Below, one piece after another: positions 1 to 7,833 of a DNA stretch of 64,000 bases; position 1 is the stretch's first letter, and each line of letters starts with the position of its first letter. The translations under genes and the position numbers were made by a program. Below the pieces are notes generated by a model. It saw only the letters and a list, made by a program, of their open reading frames with translations, had not been told where the DNA came from and did no database searches. The DNA is from an uncultured Collinsella sp. (GTDB lineage Bacteria > Actinomycetota > Coriobacteriia > Coriobacteriales > Coriobacteriaceae). The DNA lies in NCBI GenBank assembly GCA_900542825.1, contig UQOY01000006.1, positions 1-64,000 on the forward strand, written 5' to 3'.

Positions 1-461
1 TCCTTGGTGGCCTGACGCTGGGCGTCGTTGAAGTAGGCCGGGACGGTGATGACGGCGTCGGTGACGGTCTCGCCCAGATACTTCTCGGCGTCGGCCTTCA
101 TCTTTGCGAGCACCATGGCGCTCACCTGCTCGGCGGTGTAATCCTTGCCCTCGATGTCGACGACGGCACGGCCACCCTGGCCCTCCTTGACCTCGTATGG
201 CACGGTCTTGATCTCGGAGGTGCACTCGGAGTACTTGCGGCCCATGAAGCGCTTGATGGAGAACACGGTGTTCTTGGGGTTGGTGACAGCCTGGTTCTTA
301 GCGGCCTTACCCACAACGCGGTCACCGTCGGCACGGAAGCCCACGACGGACGGGGTGGTACGGTCGCCCTCAGCGTTTACGATGATGGTCGGAGAACCGC
401 CCTCAAGGACGGCCATGGCGGAGTTGGTAGTACCAAGGTCGATACCAAGAATCTTACTCAT
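1..461 (-). CDS. dnaK: Chaperone DnaK (Hsp70), N-terminal part, cut by window edge
   Basis: ATP-driven Hsp70 chaperone that binds unfolded cytoplasmic proteins together with DnaJ and GrpE. Only the first 153 residues lie in the window. They begin MSKILGIDLGTTNS, the Hsp70 phosphate-1 loop (residues 6-14), continue through a typical nucleotide-binding-domain core (VVGKAAKNQAV, FSIKRFMGR) and reach VPAYFNDAQRQATK at the edge. The gene runs off the left edge, so grpE and dnaJ, often downstream, cannot be checked. A GAGAGGGAATTTCT stretch upstream of the ATG supplies a ribosome site. I did not find a clear CIRCE or HAIR operator in the 200 bp upstream. Family assignment is secure. Confidence 0.97.
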   Translation of the reverse strand, partial: MSKILGIDLGTTNSAMAVLEGGSPTIIVNAEGDRTTPSVVGFRADGDRVVGKAAKNQAVTNPKNTVFSIKRFMGRKYSECTSEIKTVPYEVKEGQGGRAVVDIEGKDYTAEQVSAMVLAKMKADAEKYLGETVTDAVITVPAYFNDAQRQATK

Positions 462-734
462 TAGAAATTCCCTCTCTCTTGTGCGTTCGCGCCGCCTCGA
501 CGGTCTGTCACGCGGCGCTTCGGCTTGTCTTTCAGGATGTAGTGTATCCCCTTATGGGCCGGAATATACAAAATCTAAGTCAATTCATATAAGATTTCTT
601 ATTGTCGAGAGTTTAGGTTCTTAAATGAGCAGGTAGATGCGCTGTTTGAGTTCTCGGCAAATCTATCGAAATCTATGTAGAGTTGGCTGAGGTTTGGGCC
701 AGAGCCACATGGAGCGGTCTTTGGGCGGCCCCGA

Positions 735-965
735 GGAAAGCACAACCCGTTTTGAGCGCATGTTCCGGAATGCAGTTTCCCGTGGAGCTCCGACCGGAAA
801 GCGTGTCCCAGTCTGGGCTCGAATTCTGGGACGTGCTTTCCGCTAGCAAGCCCAACCGGAAAGCACGTCCCATTCTGAGCGTTGATTCCGGGCCACAGTT
901 TCCGCTGGGCGGTCCAACCGGAAACTGCGACCCGTTTCTCGGCTAAATAACGGGACACGCTTTCC
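735..965. repeat. Array of four 46-bp palindromes, period 61-62 bp
   Basis: Four imperfect palindromes at 735-780, 796-841, 858-903 and 920-965, each exactly 46 bp. Each starts GGAAA and ends TTTCC, with a CCC/GGG pair about 11 bp inside either end; the inner 16-18 bp vary. The 15-16 bp spacers mostly end in CAACC or CGACC. Read as half-sites, the motif GGAAA-N6-CCC (approximately) alternates strand about every 31 bp. A related array lies at 15792-15961. This occupies most of the 728-bp gap between dnaK and the ferredoxin gene; the rest of that gap (462-734, 966-1100) shows nothing I can name. ORFs crossing the array are made of translated repeat and are not genes. Confidence 0.9.
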
Positions 966-1100
966 AAAAGCTCGCTCAATTGCTCAATATTACGAGTCAC
1001 CTTTAGCTAACATTTGCGCAGCTCACCGACCTCACCTGCGCGTTTTTTAGTAAACCTTGGCATACTCGGCGAACGGTATGAAGATGCCGGCCAGAGGGTA

Positions 1101-1128
1101 TTGCAAACGGTCGCTCCCGTGGTATGTT
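1101..1128 (+). promoter_or_regulatory. Candidate sigma70-type promoter of the ferredoxin gene
   Basis: TTGCAA at 1101-1106 and TATGTT at 1123-1128 with a 16-bp spacer, about 60 bp before the ferredoxin start. The hexamers are partial matches to TTGACA/TATAAT, so this is a sequence-only guess. Confidence 0.35.
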
Positions 1129-1189
1129 TTTGCCCGAATCAAACCGGCGCGCATCGCCTGTAGCGTCGGTCAACAGAGAGGAAACTACC

Positions 1190-1375
1190 ATGGCTCATCC
1201 CGTAATTGATGCCGACGAGTGCATCGCTTGTGGCGTTTGCGTCGACACCTGCCCCGCCGGCGTTCTGGAGCTCCAGGACGTCGCTACCGTCGCTGACGAG
1301 GACTCCTGCGTCGCCTGTGGCGCTTGCCAGGACGCTTGCCCCGCTGGCGCGATCACCGAGATCGTCGAGGAGTAA
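1190..1375 (+). CDS. 2[4Fe-4S] ferredoxin
   Basis: Small electron carrier of 61 residues for low-potential redox reactions in the cytoplasm of anaerobes (for example pyruvate:ferredoxin oxidoreductase or hydrogenase partners). Two clostridial-type cluster motifs are visible: C11-x2-C14-x2-C17-x3-C21-P and C40-x2-C43-x2-C46-x3-C50-P, spanning nearly the whole protein as expected for the family. The start MAHPVIDADEC is set by the GAGAGGAA ribosome site 6 bp upstream; a longer in-frame start at 1124 would add 22 residues with no family match. It is monocistronic, with a candidate promoter before it and an intrinsic terminator after it. The redox partner cannot be deduced from this locus. Confidence 0.95.
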   Translation: MAHPVIDADECIACGVCVDTCPAGVLELQDVATVADEDSCVACGACQDACPAGAITEIVEE

Positions 1376-1411
1376 CAACTCCCCCACTTGCGCACTCAAA
1401 AGTACACCGTG

Positions 1412-1459
1412 CACAAAAAGGAGGCCTTCGCATCGCCGCGGAGGCCTCCTTTTTTGTGC
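1412..1459 (+). terminator. Intrinsic terminator after ferredoxin gene
   Basis: AAAAAGGAGGCC, a 13-nt loop, then GGCCTCCTTTTTTGTG: stem of about 8 bp plus a T run. The A run on the left makes it potentially bidirectional, useful because niaR converges on it. Confidence 0.85.
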
Positions 1460-1504
1460 GGATAACTAATTTGGCACCGTCGCAGGTTGAGCTCACGTCA
1501 GCGA

Positions 1505-1611
1505 AAACGCCCCTAAGCGAGCAAGGTGACGTGAAAGAGGAGGGAAGCGTACTTTGGGTACGCAACCGACGATTGAACGTCAGATTGCCGCTTAGGGGCG
1601 TTTGCAGCGTC
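1505..1611 (-). repeat. Structured 3' element, copy 1 (after niaR)
   Basis: A perfect 14-bp closing stem pairs 1505-1518 with 1590-1603. Inside it GCAA (1521-1524) pairs with TTGC (1585-1588), a GG/GA internal loop follows, TGACGT (1527-1532) pairs with ACGTCA (1577-1582), and the tip carries a GCGTAC/GTACGC hairpin (1547-1563). The conserved octamer GCAGCGTC (1604-1611) sits next to the niaR stop codon. Related copies are at 16122-16261 and 46782-46890, with a remnant at 24135-24175. Strand is given as that of the neighbouring gene whose 3' end it adjoins. Confidence 0.85.
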
Positions 1612-1613
1612 GG

Positions 1614-2159
1614 CTAAGAGAGATCGTCCTCATAGGGCATCAGGTCTGCCAGATAGCCCTTCTCCTTGAGCATGGCCTCAATCTCGTCGAGAGTCTGCTC
1701 GTCCTCCGCCGCGATGCGATGGAAGTGATAGCCGCTCGTCACCGTTAGTAGTGGAAAGCTCTTGCCGCTCTCAATATCGTGCAGGTAGCGCTCAACATCG
1801 CGACGATTGCGGATGTCCAGGTCGGCCGTAATCTTACCGTACACGCGGTGATTGACGATCACGTTGAGCACGGCGCCTCCGGCGTCGACGATACTCGTAA
1901 GCTCATCGCCTGCCTGCTCCACGCCGTGGCGAACCTTGACCAAGCGCGTGGGCACGGCGGGGCTGCTGGGGGCCTCCTGCAGCACGTAGCCGCGATTGGT
2001 CGCCACGATATCGTGCCCATCGGCACGCAGCAGGGCGATGTCTTGCACGACAATCTGGCGGCTCACACCCACCTCGCGAGCAAGCGCACTGCCCGAGACC
2101 GGGTCTTTGGCTCGCTCGAGCACGCCCATGATGGCACGGCGACGCTCGCGGGCGTCCAT
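1614..2159 (-). CDS. niaR: NiaR-type NAD biosynthesis repressor (HTH_11 + 3H domain)
   Basis: Nicotinate-responsive transcription repressor of NAD synthesis and salvage genes (NiaR/YrxA family). At 181 residues it has the family length. Residues 1-60 form an HTH_11 winged helix (SGSALAREVGVSRQIVVQDI), and residues 70-175 form the 3H ligand domain; candidate metal-binding histidines are H78, H104, H127 and H145/H147. It is the last gene of nadA-nadB-nadC-niaR, its ATG overlapping the nadC stop by one base (TAATG), which implies translational coupling. Its likely target is the perfect palindrome upstream of nadA, giving feedback on its own operon. The 3' end abuts a structured repeat element. 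Family assignment is firm; the operator link is inferred. Confidence 0.9.
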   Translation of the reverse strand: MDARERRRAIMGVLERAKDPVSGSALAREVGVSRQIVVQDIALLRADGHDIVATNRGYVLQEAPSSPAVPTRLVKVRHGVEQAGDELTSIVDAGGAVLNVIVNHRVYGKITADLDIRNRRDVERYLHDIESGKSFPLLTVTSGYHFHRIAAEDEQTLDEIEAMLKEKGYLADLMPYEDDLS

Positions 2160-3019
2160 TATTTACCGTCCAGCAGACGCAGGTGCTTAAGCGAGAGGTC
2201 GAGAATCGGCGCAGAGTGCGTCAGCGCCCCCGAGCTAATAAAGTCAACGCCCAGGTCGGCGAGCGCGCGGATATTGCTGGCGTCCACGTTGCCCGAGCAC
2301 TCGGTCTTGGCGCGGCCGGCGATAAGCTCAATCGCGGCAGCCATGTCGTCGTGGGTCATGTTGTCGAGCATGATGATATCGGCGCCGGCCTCCACGGCCT
2401 CGCGCACCATGTCCAGGTTCTCGCACTCGATCTCGACCGTCGTGGTAAACGATGCATGGGCGCGCGCCATCTCGATTGCACGCGTCACGCCACCGGCGGC
2501 ATCGATGTGGTTGTCCTTGAGCATGACAGCCGTCGACAGGTTGTAGCGGTGGTTGCTGCCGCCACCGATCTCGACCGCAGCCTTCTCAAAGATACGCATG
2601 CCCGGCGTGGTCTTACGTGTGTCGACAAGCACGGTCTTGGTACCCTCGAGCGCCGCTGCCATGTTGTGTGTGTAGGTGGCGATACCGCTCATACGCTGCA
2701 GATAGTTGAGCGCCACGCGCTCGCCCGAAAGCAGCACGCGCGCATCGCCGCGCACCTGGCCCACGTGGTCGCCGGCGTGCACCTCGTCACCATCGGCGAC
2801 ATCAAACAGCACCGAGCTCTGCGAATCCAGCAGCTCAAAGGTGCGAGCAAACACATCCAAGCCCGCGATGATGCCATCGGCCTTGGCGATAAGCTCCACC
2901 GTAGCGGGACGCGCCGTGGGGCACACGCTCGCCGTGCTCACGTCCTCAAACGTAATGTCCTCGCGCAGAGCCTGCAGAATTAGATCATCGACGACGAGTT
3001 TCATAGTAATGGGATTCAT
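2159..3019 (-). CDS. nadC: Nicotinate-nucleotide pyrophosphorylase (quinolinate phosphoribosyltransferase)
   Basis: Converts quinolinate and PRPP to nicotinate mononucleotide, CO2 and pyrophosphate, the third step of de novo NAD synthesis. The 286 residues match the family in full: the TRKTTPG active-site segment at 134-140, GGGSNHRYNL at 152-161 and KDNH at 168-171, with the late D(N)M-T-H-D barrel motif LDNMTHDD. MNPITMKL could start at Met1 or Met6; Met1 was kept because it lies just after the nadB stop. Gene order nadB-nadC with a 3-bp gap and overlap with niaR shows a single transcript. Confidence 0.96.
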   Translation of the reverse strand: MNPITMKLVVDDLILQALREDITFEDVSTASVCPTARPATVELIAKADGIIAGLDVFARTFELLDSQSSVLFDVADGDEVHAGDHVGQVRGDARVLLSGERVALNYLQRMSGIATYTHNMAAALEGTKTVLVDTRKTTPGMRIFEKAAVEIGGGSNHRYNLSTAVMLKDNHIDAAGGVTRAIEMARAHASFTTTVEIECENLDMVREAVEAGADIIMLDNMTHDDMAAAIELIAGRAKTECSGNVDASNIRALADLGVDFISSGALTHSAPILDLSLKHLRLLDGK

Positions 3020-3022
3020 GGT

Positions 3023-4399
3023 CTACTCCTCCACGGCCTGCGTGCCGGCGGCACGGGCCAAATCATCGATTGCCAGGGTATCGGCGCTCAGGGCGCGATG
3101 ACGGCCATCGAGCGCGGGATCGCCCGCCTGCTCCACGGCCAGCGACTCGCCGGTACGCATGTACCACGCGGCGCGACGACCCCAGACTAGTGCCTCGAGC
3201 AGGCTGTTTGATGCAAGGCGGTTCTTGCCGTGAACGCCGTTGCAGGCCGTCTCGCCCGCGGCGTAGAGCTCGGGCATCGAGGTGCGGCCGTCCTTGTCGA
3301 CCCACACGCCGCCCATAAAGTAGTGCTGCGTGGGCGTAACGGGAATGGGCTCGTCCAGGATGTCGCGGCCGTCCTCCAGGCAACGCGCGCGGATGTTGGC
3401 GAAGTGTCCAGTCACCACGTCGCGCTCGACGGGGGCAAAGCTCAGCCACTCGTGCTCGGTGCCGTCCTGCTTCATCTGCTCGCGAATAGCGGCGGCGACC
3501 ACATCGCGCGGCTGAAGCTCGTCGGTAAAGCGCTCGCCGGCGGCGTTGAGCAAAATCGCGCCCTCGCCGCGGCAGCTCTCGCTGATCAGGAAGGTGCGCC
3601 CCGGCTGCGGCGAGAACAGTCCCGTGGGATGAATCTGCACGTAGTCCAGGTGCTCCATCTTAATGCCATGCTCCTGAGCGATGTAGCAGGCATCGCCCGT
3701 GAGCTGCGGGTAGTTGGTCGAATGGTCGTATACGCCGCCGATACCGCCCGTCGCCCACAGCGTGTGGCGGGCATGGATCTTAAACGGCTCGCCGGCATGC
3801 ACGCCCTCGGCGGCGTTTGCCAGCTCGTCGGCGGGACGAACCGAGTTGTCCTCGTCCACGGGAACGGCGACGACGCCGGTGCACACCGTGGCGCCGCCAC
3901 GCTCACCCGTCAGGATGTCGGTCATGGCCATGTGCTCCAAAATCTGCACATTATCCAGCTTGCGAACGGCCTGGAGCAGCTTGGTCGTGATCTCCTTGCC
4001 CGTAATGTCGGCATGGAAGGCAATGCGCGGGCGGCTGTGCGCGCCCTCGCGGGTAAAGTCGAGGCTGCCGTCGGCCTTGCGCTCAAAGTCCACGCCCATC
4101 GCTAGCAGGTCGTTGATGACCGAGCGGCTCGAGCGAATCATGATGTCGACGCTCTCGCGGCGGTTCTCGTAATGACCGGCGTGCATGGTGTCCTCAAAGA
4201 AGGCATCGTAGTCAGAGCCTTCGGGCAACACGCAGATGCCGCCCTGCGCAAGCATCGAGTCGCACTCGTCGACAGCGCCCTTGGAGAGCATGATCACGCG
4301 CGTGCTCGTCGGCAGATTGAGGGCCGCGTATAGGCCCGCCACGCCGCAGCCGGCAATGACAACGTCGCACTCCATATCGGGGTATTGTTTGGTTTCCAC
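3023..4399 (-). CDS. nadB: L-aspartate oxidase, short form
   Basis: FAD enzyme that oxidises L-aspartate to iminoaspartate, substrate of NadA; anaerobes use fumarate as electron acceptor. The N-terminal dinucleotide fold is clear (VVIAGCGVAGLYAAL, residues 13-27), as are HSRPRIAFHADITG, the VQIHPTG substrate region, FTDELQPRD and the C-terminal GKNRLASNSLLEALVWG FAD motif. I chose a GTG start at 4399 (PVETKQ..., here METKQYPDMECDVV) because AGAGGA lies 8 bp upstream; the ATG at 4444 would put a GGGACTGTCCC repeat inside the coding region. At 458 residues it is shorter than the roughly 530 of E. coli NadB and lacks most of the C-terminal helical domain. Confidence 0.93.
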   Translation of the reverse strand: METKQYPDMECDVVIAGCGVAGLYAALNLPTSTRVIMLSKGAVDECDSMLAQGGICVLPEGSDYDAFFEDTMHAGHYENRRESVDIMIRSSRSVINDLLAMGVDFERKADGSLDFTREGAHSRPRIAFHADITGKEITTKLLQAVRKLDNVQILEHMAMTDILTGERGGATVCTGVVAVPVDEDNSVRPADELANAAEGVHAGEPFKIHARHTLWATGGIGGVYDHSTNYPQLTGDACYIAQEHGIKMEHLDYVQIHPTGLFSPQPGRTFLISESCRGEGAILLNAAGERFTDELQPRDVVAAAIREQMKQDGTEHEWLSFAPVERDVVTGHFANIRARCLEDGRDILDEPIPVTPTQHYFMGGVWVDKDGRTSMPELYAAGETACNGVHGKNRLASNSLLEALVWGRRAAWYMRTGESLAVEQAGDPALDGRHRALSADTLAIDDLARAAGTQAVEE

Positions 4400-4426
4400 A
4401 GGAATCCTCTCCCTTGTAATGTGGCA

Positions 4427-4452
4427 TAAGGGACTGTCCCTCATGTCACATC
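4427..4452. repeat. REP-like GGGAC/GTCCC palindrome between nadA and nadB
   Basis: TAAGGGACTGTCCCTCATG contains the palindrome AGGGACTGTCCCT. The same GGGAC/GTCCC core recurs in many gaps of this window. It separates nadA from nadB without an obvious T run. Confidence 0.5.
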
Positions 4453-4455
4453 GTT

Positions 4456-5484
4456 CTAGCGCGCCGCGTACTCGAGCATGCGGTCGAGCGTAAGCTTGGC
4501 CTGGTCGGCGGCCTCGTCCGACACGCCGATCTGCACCTCGCCCTCGCCCGTCTCCAGGCAGCGCACGAGCTTTTCGAGCGTGATGAGATCCATGTTGACG
4601 CAGGTGGGCTGCACCGCGGGGAAGTAGAACTTTTTGCCGGTGCCCTCGCAGCGGCGCTCGAGCTCGTAGAGCACGCCGCGGACCGTCACGATGATGAACT
4701 CACTCGCGTCCGACTCCTCGGCGTACTTAATTATGCCGGCGGTGGAGCCGATGTAGTCGGCCTCGGCAAGGACGTCGGCCTTGCACTCGGGGTGCGCCAG
4801 CACGAGCGCGTCGGGATGCGCCTCCTGCGCATCGACGATCTGCTCGACGGTGATGATGTGATGGCGCGGGCAATAGCCATTGTTGAGGATGACGTGCTTT
4901 TGCGGCACCTGCTCGGCTACGAAGCGGCCCAGGTTTTGATCGGGGATGAACAGGACGTGCTGCTGCGGCAGCTCGGACACGATCTTGACGGCGTTGGAGC
5001 TGGTGACGCACACGTCGCTCCAGCTCTTGATCTCGACCGTCGAGTTGACGTAGCAGACGACAGCCAGGTCGTCGCCGTACTCAGCGCGCGCCTCATCGAC
5101 CGTCTCGCGCTTGACCATGTGCGCCATGGGGCAGTCCGCACCCGGCTCGGGCAGCAGCACGGTCTTGGTGGGGTTGAGCAGCTTGGCACTCTCGCCCATA
5201 AACTCCACGCCGCACAGCACGATGGTCTGCTGAGGCAGGCTTTTGGCGAGCTTTGCCAGGTAAAAGCTGTCGCCGACGTAATCGGCAACGGCCTGGACCT
5301 CGGGCGCCACATAGTAGTGCGCCAAGATCACCGCGTCACGTTGGGTTTTTAGTTGCTGAATGGCCTCGACGAGCTCTGCGGGCACCAGTGCCGCGCGCTC
5401 CGTTGCCGTCGTTGCCGATGCTAGGCCGGCCGCGATATCGCGTGCAAGCTCCGACGCATCCATGTTCGCGCTCTGTGCCATCAA
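4456..5484 (-). CDS. nadA: Quinolinate synthase
   Basis: Iron-sulfur enzyme that condenses iminoaspartate (from NadB) with dihydroxyacetone phosphate to quinolinate. The 342-residue protein carries the triple-pseudorepeat family signature: VILAHYYVAPEVQAVADYVGDS at 52-73, CGVEFMGESAKLLNP at 91-105, NGYCPRHHI at 202-210, AHPECKADV and VQPTCVNMD. C91, C205 and C295 are in the positions of the three [4Fe-4S] ligands. The start has two adjacent Met codons (MMAQ); AAGAGAGGGGC lies upstream. First gene of the nadA-nadB-nadC-niaR operon, 39 bp downstream of a perfect inverted repeat that I take to be the NiaR operator. Confidence 0.96.
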   Translation of the reverse strand: MMAQSANMDASELARDIAAGLASATTATERAALVPAELVEAIQQLKTQRDAVILAHYYVAPEVQAVADYVGDSFYLAKLAKSLPQQTIVLCGVEFMGESAKLLNPTKTVLLPEPGADCPMAHMVKRETVDEARAEYGDDLAVVCYVNSTVEIKSWSDVCVTSSNAVKIVSELPQQHVLFIPDQNLGRFVAEQVPQKHVILNNGYCPRHHIITVEQIVDAQEAHPDALVLAHPECKADVLAEADYIGSTAGIIKYAEESDASEFIIVTVRGVLYELERRCEGTGKKFYFPAVQPTCVNMDLITLEKLVRCLETGEGEVQIGVSDEAADQAKLTLDRMLEYAAR

Positions 5485-5522
5485 GGCCCCTCTCTTTTGG
5501 CGAATCTTGGGGCTTTAGTATG

Positions 5523-5566
5523 ACACCTAGGTTTACAGCTGACAAGACAGCTGTAAACCTAGGTGT
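5523..5566. promoter_or_regulatory. Perfect 19-bp inverted repeat, candidate NiaR operator
   Basis: ACACCTAGGTTTACAGCTG (5523-5541) and its exact reverse complement (5548-5566) are separated by 6 bp, 39 bp upstream of nadA. Each arm carries an ACCTAGGT sub-palindrome. The position fits an operator over the nad promoter and NiaR is encoded by the last gene of this operon; binding is inferred. No T run follows, so it is not an obvious terminator. Confidence 0.6.
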
Positions 5567-5773
5567 AAAGTTGAAATAAAGATTCAATCATGCGGCAGGT
5601 CCATTTTCGAGCTGGCAAGCTGAGGATAGTCGAGCCTTCAATAGCGCAGGAGGCATCTTTCGCCACCGCAATACCGCTCGGCGCGAGTTGCGCACCGTGG
5701 GGCGCAGACGGGGTGTTCCTCCGCGGGCGGCGTGCACCCAATGTGGCAAAATCGAACTACTAAGGGGGCCCGA

Positions 5774-6496
5774 ATGCTCAAGATTATCGCCTGCGACGAC
5801 GACGTCGCTTTTCTAGATAGACTGCACCGGATGATCGACCGCTGGTCGACCGAGACGGGCACGGCAGCCGACGTTGCGCTCGTCACGCGCGGCGAGGACC
5901 TGCTGGCCCGCCATGCCGCATCGCGCGCCGACATCATTCTGCTCGACATGATCATGCCGCTCGTCAACGGCATGGACACCGCGCGGGAGTTGCGCCAATC
6001 CGATACAGCCGTGCGTCTGGTGTTCCTCACCTCATCGCCCGAGTTCGCGCTGGAGTCCTATGAGGTCCGTGCCTTCGACTACCTGCTCAAGCCCGTAACG
6101 TACGAACGCCTGGCGCAATTGCTCGACGAGCTTTCGAGCATGCGACCCGCCGTGACCGACGAGCTCGTGACCAAAACGTCCTTTGGCTACCATGCCCTGC
6201 GCCTGTCCGATATCGAATATGCCGAGGCCCGCAACAAGCACGTGGTATTCCACCTGCGCGACGGGCGCGATATCGAGGCGCTCGAGCCGTTCCGCAACAT
6301 CGAGGACCAGCTAGCCAAAAACGCGAGCTTCTTTAAATGCCACCGCAGCTACCAGGTCAACCTGCGCAATATCGACCACTTCAACCGCACGGATATCGTC
6401 ATGCGATCGGGCGCTTGTATCCCGCTGGCGCGCAGCTGCAAGCAGGGTTTCCAGGATGCCTACTTTGCTGCACGGTTCGAGGGCGGGAGGCGCTGA
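5774..6496 (+). CDS. LytTR-family response regulator (AgrA-like)
   Basis: Transcription regulator of a two-component pair. Residues 1-120 are a receiver domain: acidic pocket D8-D10, phosphoacceptor D58 in IILLDMIMP, switch T/S near 87 and K106 in YLLKPVT. Residues about 143-238 are a LytTR DNA-binding domain (FFKCHRSYQVNLRNIDHF and ...CIPLARSCKQGF). The start MLKIIACDDD at 5774 has AAGGGGG upstream; the longer ORF from 5732 has none. Its TGA overlaps the ATG of the following sensor kinase by one base, so the two are translationally coupled. No agrB- or agrD-like peptide gene is adjacent, so the signal is unknown. Confidence 0.92.
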   Translation: MLKIIACDDDVAFLDRLHRMIDRWSTETGTAADVALVTRGEDLLARHAASRADIILLDMIMPLVNGMDTARELRQSDTAVRLVFLTSSPEFALESYEVRAFDYLLKPVTYERLAQLLDELSSMRPAVTDELVTKTSFGYHALRLSDIEYAEARNKHVVFHLRDGRDIEALEPFRNIEDQLAKNASFFKCHRSYQVNLRNIDHFNRTDIVMRSGACIPLARSCKQGFQDAYFAARFEGGRR

Positions 6497-7773
6497 TGCC
6501 CTCCACGGTCGAGATGATACTTTGGGCAATCCACCACGCAACGACCCTACTTTTTGGCGTTTTTGCCTCGGCGGCGCTCTGCGGCATCGAAATCAACCGG
6601 CGTCATGCACTTGAGCTGGTGATGGTCAGCGCCGTAACCGGATGCGCATTCGGCCTCGCCAATGCCGTCGGCGGCGAGCTTTTCGCCCGTCAGGCATATC
6701 CGCTCGTCGTGCATCTGCCACTCGTCATCTATCTGTGCGCGCGCTATCGCCTGAACCCGCTGCTCGTTATGCTGGGCGTCACCAGTGCTTATCTGAGCTG
6801 CCAGTTCAGCAACTGGATGGGCATCGCCGCGCTCGCCGCCACCGACTCGCAAATCGCGTACTACGCGGCACGCATTATCACCACGGTCGCCGTCTTTGCG
6901 ATCCTGCTGCATTGGGCCAGCGACATCGGTCCGCGCCTGGCGGTTAAAAGCCCCACCGAGCTCGAGATTCTGCTCATCCTGCCGCTCGTCTATTACATCT
7001 TTGACTACGCTACCAACGTCTACACCACGCTCTTCCACTCGGGCTCCGTAGTGACGGTTGAGTTTTTGGCGTTTGCGCTTTGCGCGTTCTACCTCATGTT
7101 TCTTGCTGTGTATCTGCGCGAATACGAGGCAAAGGAAACCGCCGAGCGCGAGCGCTGGATGCTCGCGACCCGCGACAGTGCGGCCATCAAGGAGCTCGAG
7201 GCTTGGCGCCAATCTGGACGTGAGCTTTCGGTTCTCCGCCATGATATGCGGCACTTCCTGCGCGGCCTTGCGGCTTTGATCGAAGAAGGCCGCATCGACG
7301 AGGCGCTCGAGCACATCGACGAGCTCTGCGAGACGAACGACCGCACCGCTGTGCGCCGCTACTGCGCCAACGACACGGTCAATATCGTGCTTTCGTCATT
7401 TAGCTCCGATATCAACCGAAACGGCATCACCGCCAATTTGCGCGCCGCCGTGCCCGAGAGCGTCCATGTAGCCGACGTCGATCTGTTTAGCGTGCTCTCA
7501 AACGCCCTGGACAACGCCATCGTCGCCGCAAGCGCCGCTCCCCAGGGCAAGCGATTTGTCGATCTGGACCTGCGTTGCGAGGACGGGCAACTGCTACTTT
7601 TGGTCTCTAACACGTTTGGGCGCCCGCCGCGCATGGTCGACGGCATGCCCGTAGCCGGGCACACCGGACACGGCTTTGGAACCAAGAGCATTAAGCTCGC
7701 CGTCGAGCGCATGAACGGCAACTGCCAGTTCCGCATCAACGGCGACCGGTTTGAGCTGCGCGCCGTGATGTAA
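6496..7773 (+). CDS. GHKL-type sensor histidine kinase (AgrC-like)
   Basis: Membrane sensor partner of the LytTR regulator just upstream. Residues 1-210 hold about six hydrophobic segments (for example LLFGVFASAALCGI and ITTVAVFAILLHWA). A dimerisation helix follows with H249 in SVLRHDMRHFLR, the family-specific phospho-accepting site, then an ATPase domain with N336/N340 (VLSNALDNAI) and the glycine box GHTGHGFGTKSI near the C terminus. Length, 425 residues, is typical of AgrC-like kinases, which usually sense peptides or small ligands through the membrane part. The start was placed at the coupled ATG at 6496. Confidence 0.92.
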   Translation: MPSTVEMILWAIHHATTLLFGVFASAALCGIEINRRHALELVMVSAVTGCAFGLANAVGGELFARQAYPLVVHLPLVIYLCARYRLNPLLVMLGVTSAYLSCQFSNWMGIAALAATDSQIAYYAARIITTVAVFAILLHWASDIGPRLAVKSPTELEILLILPLVYYIFDYATNVYTTLFHSGSVVTVEFLAFALCAFYLMFLAVYLREYEAKETAERERWMLATRDSAAIKELEAWRQSGRELSVLRHDMRHFLRGLAALIEEGRIDEALEHIDELCETNDRTAVRRYCANDTVNIVLSSFSSDINRNGITANLRAAVPESVHVADVDLFSVLSNALDNAIVAASAAPQGKRFVDLDLRCEDGQLLLLVSNTFGRPPRMVDGMPVAGHTGHGFGTKSIKLAVERMNGNCQFRINGDRFELRAVM

Positions 7774-7833
7774 GGGCGCGACAAGCCGGCGCCGCGCTCG
7801 ACCCGTCAGGGCCGCCTTGCCGGCGCCAGTCCG

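Noticed and set aside
462..600. CIRCE or HAIR heat-shock operator upstream of dnaK
   Set aside because: I looked for TTAGCACTC-N9-GAGTGCTAA and CTTGAGT-N7-ACTCAAG; neither is present, only loosely similar CTTAT/ACTTAG text.
735..965. CRISPR-like array
   Set aside because: Repeats are themselves palindromes with variable centres, spacers are 15-16 bp and similar, and there are no cas genes.
599..1000. 133-residue ORF on the minus strand across the first palindrome array
   Set aside because: Its repeated NGTCFP / NGLCFP-type peptides are translations of the palindromes; no ribosome site and no family match. The same holds for the 143-residue ORF at 15725-16156.
4400..4444. N-terminal extension of nadB from an ATG at 4444
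   Set aside because: It would encode a GGGAC/GTCCC repeat; the GTG at 4399 has a ribosome site and fits the family start.
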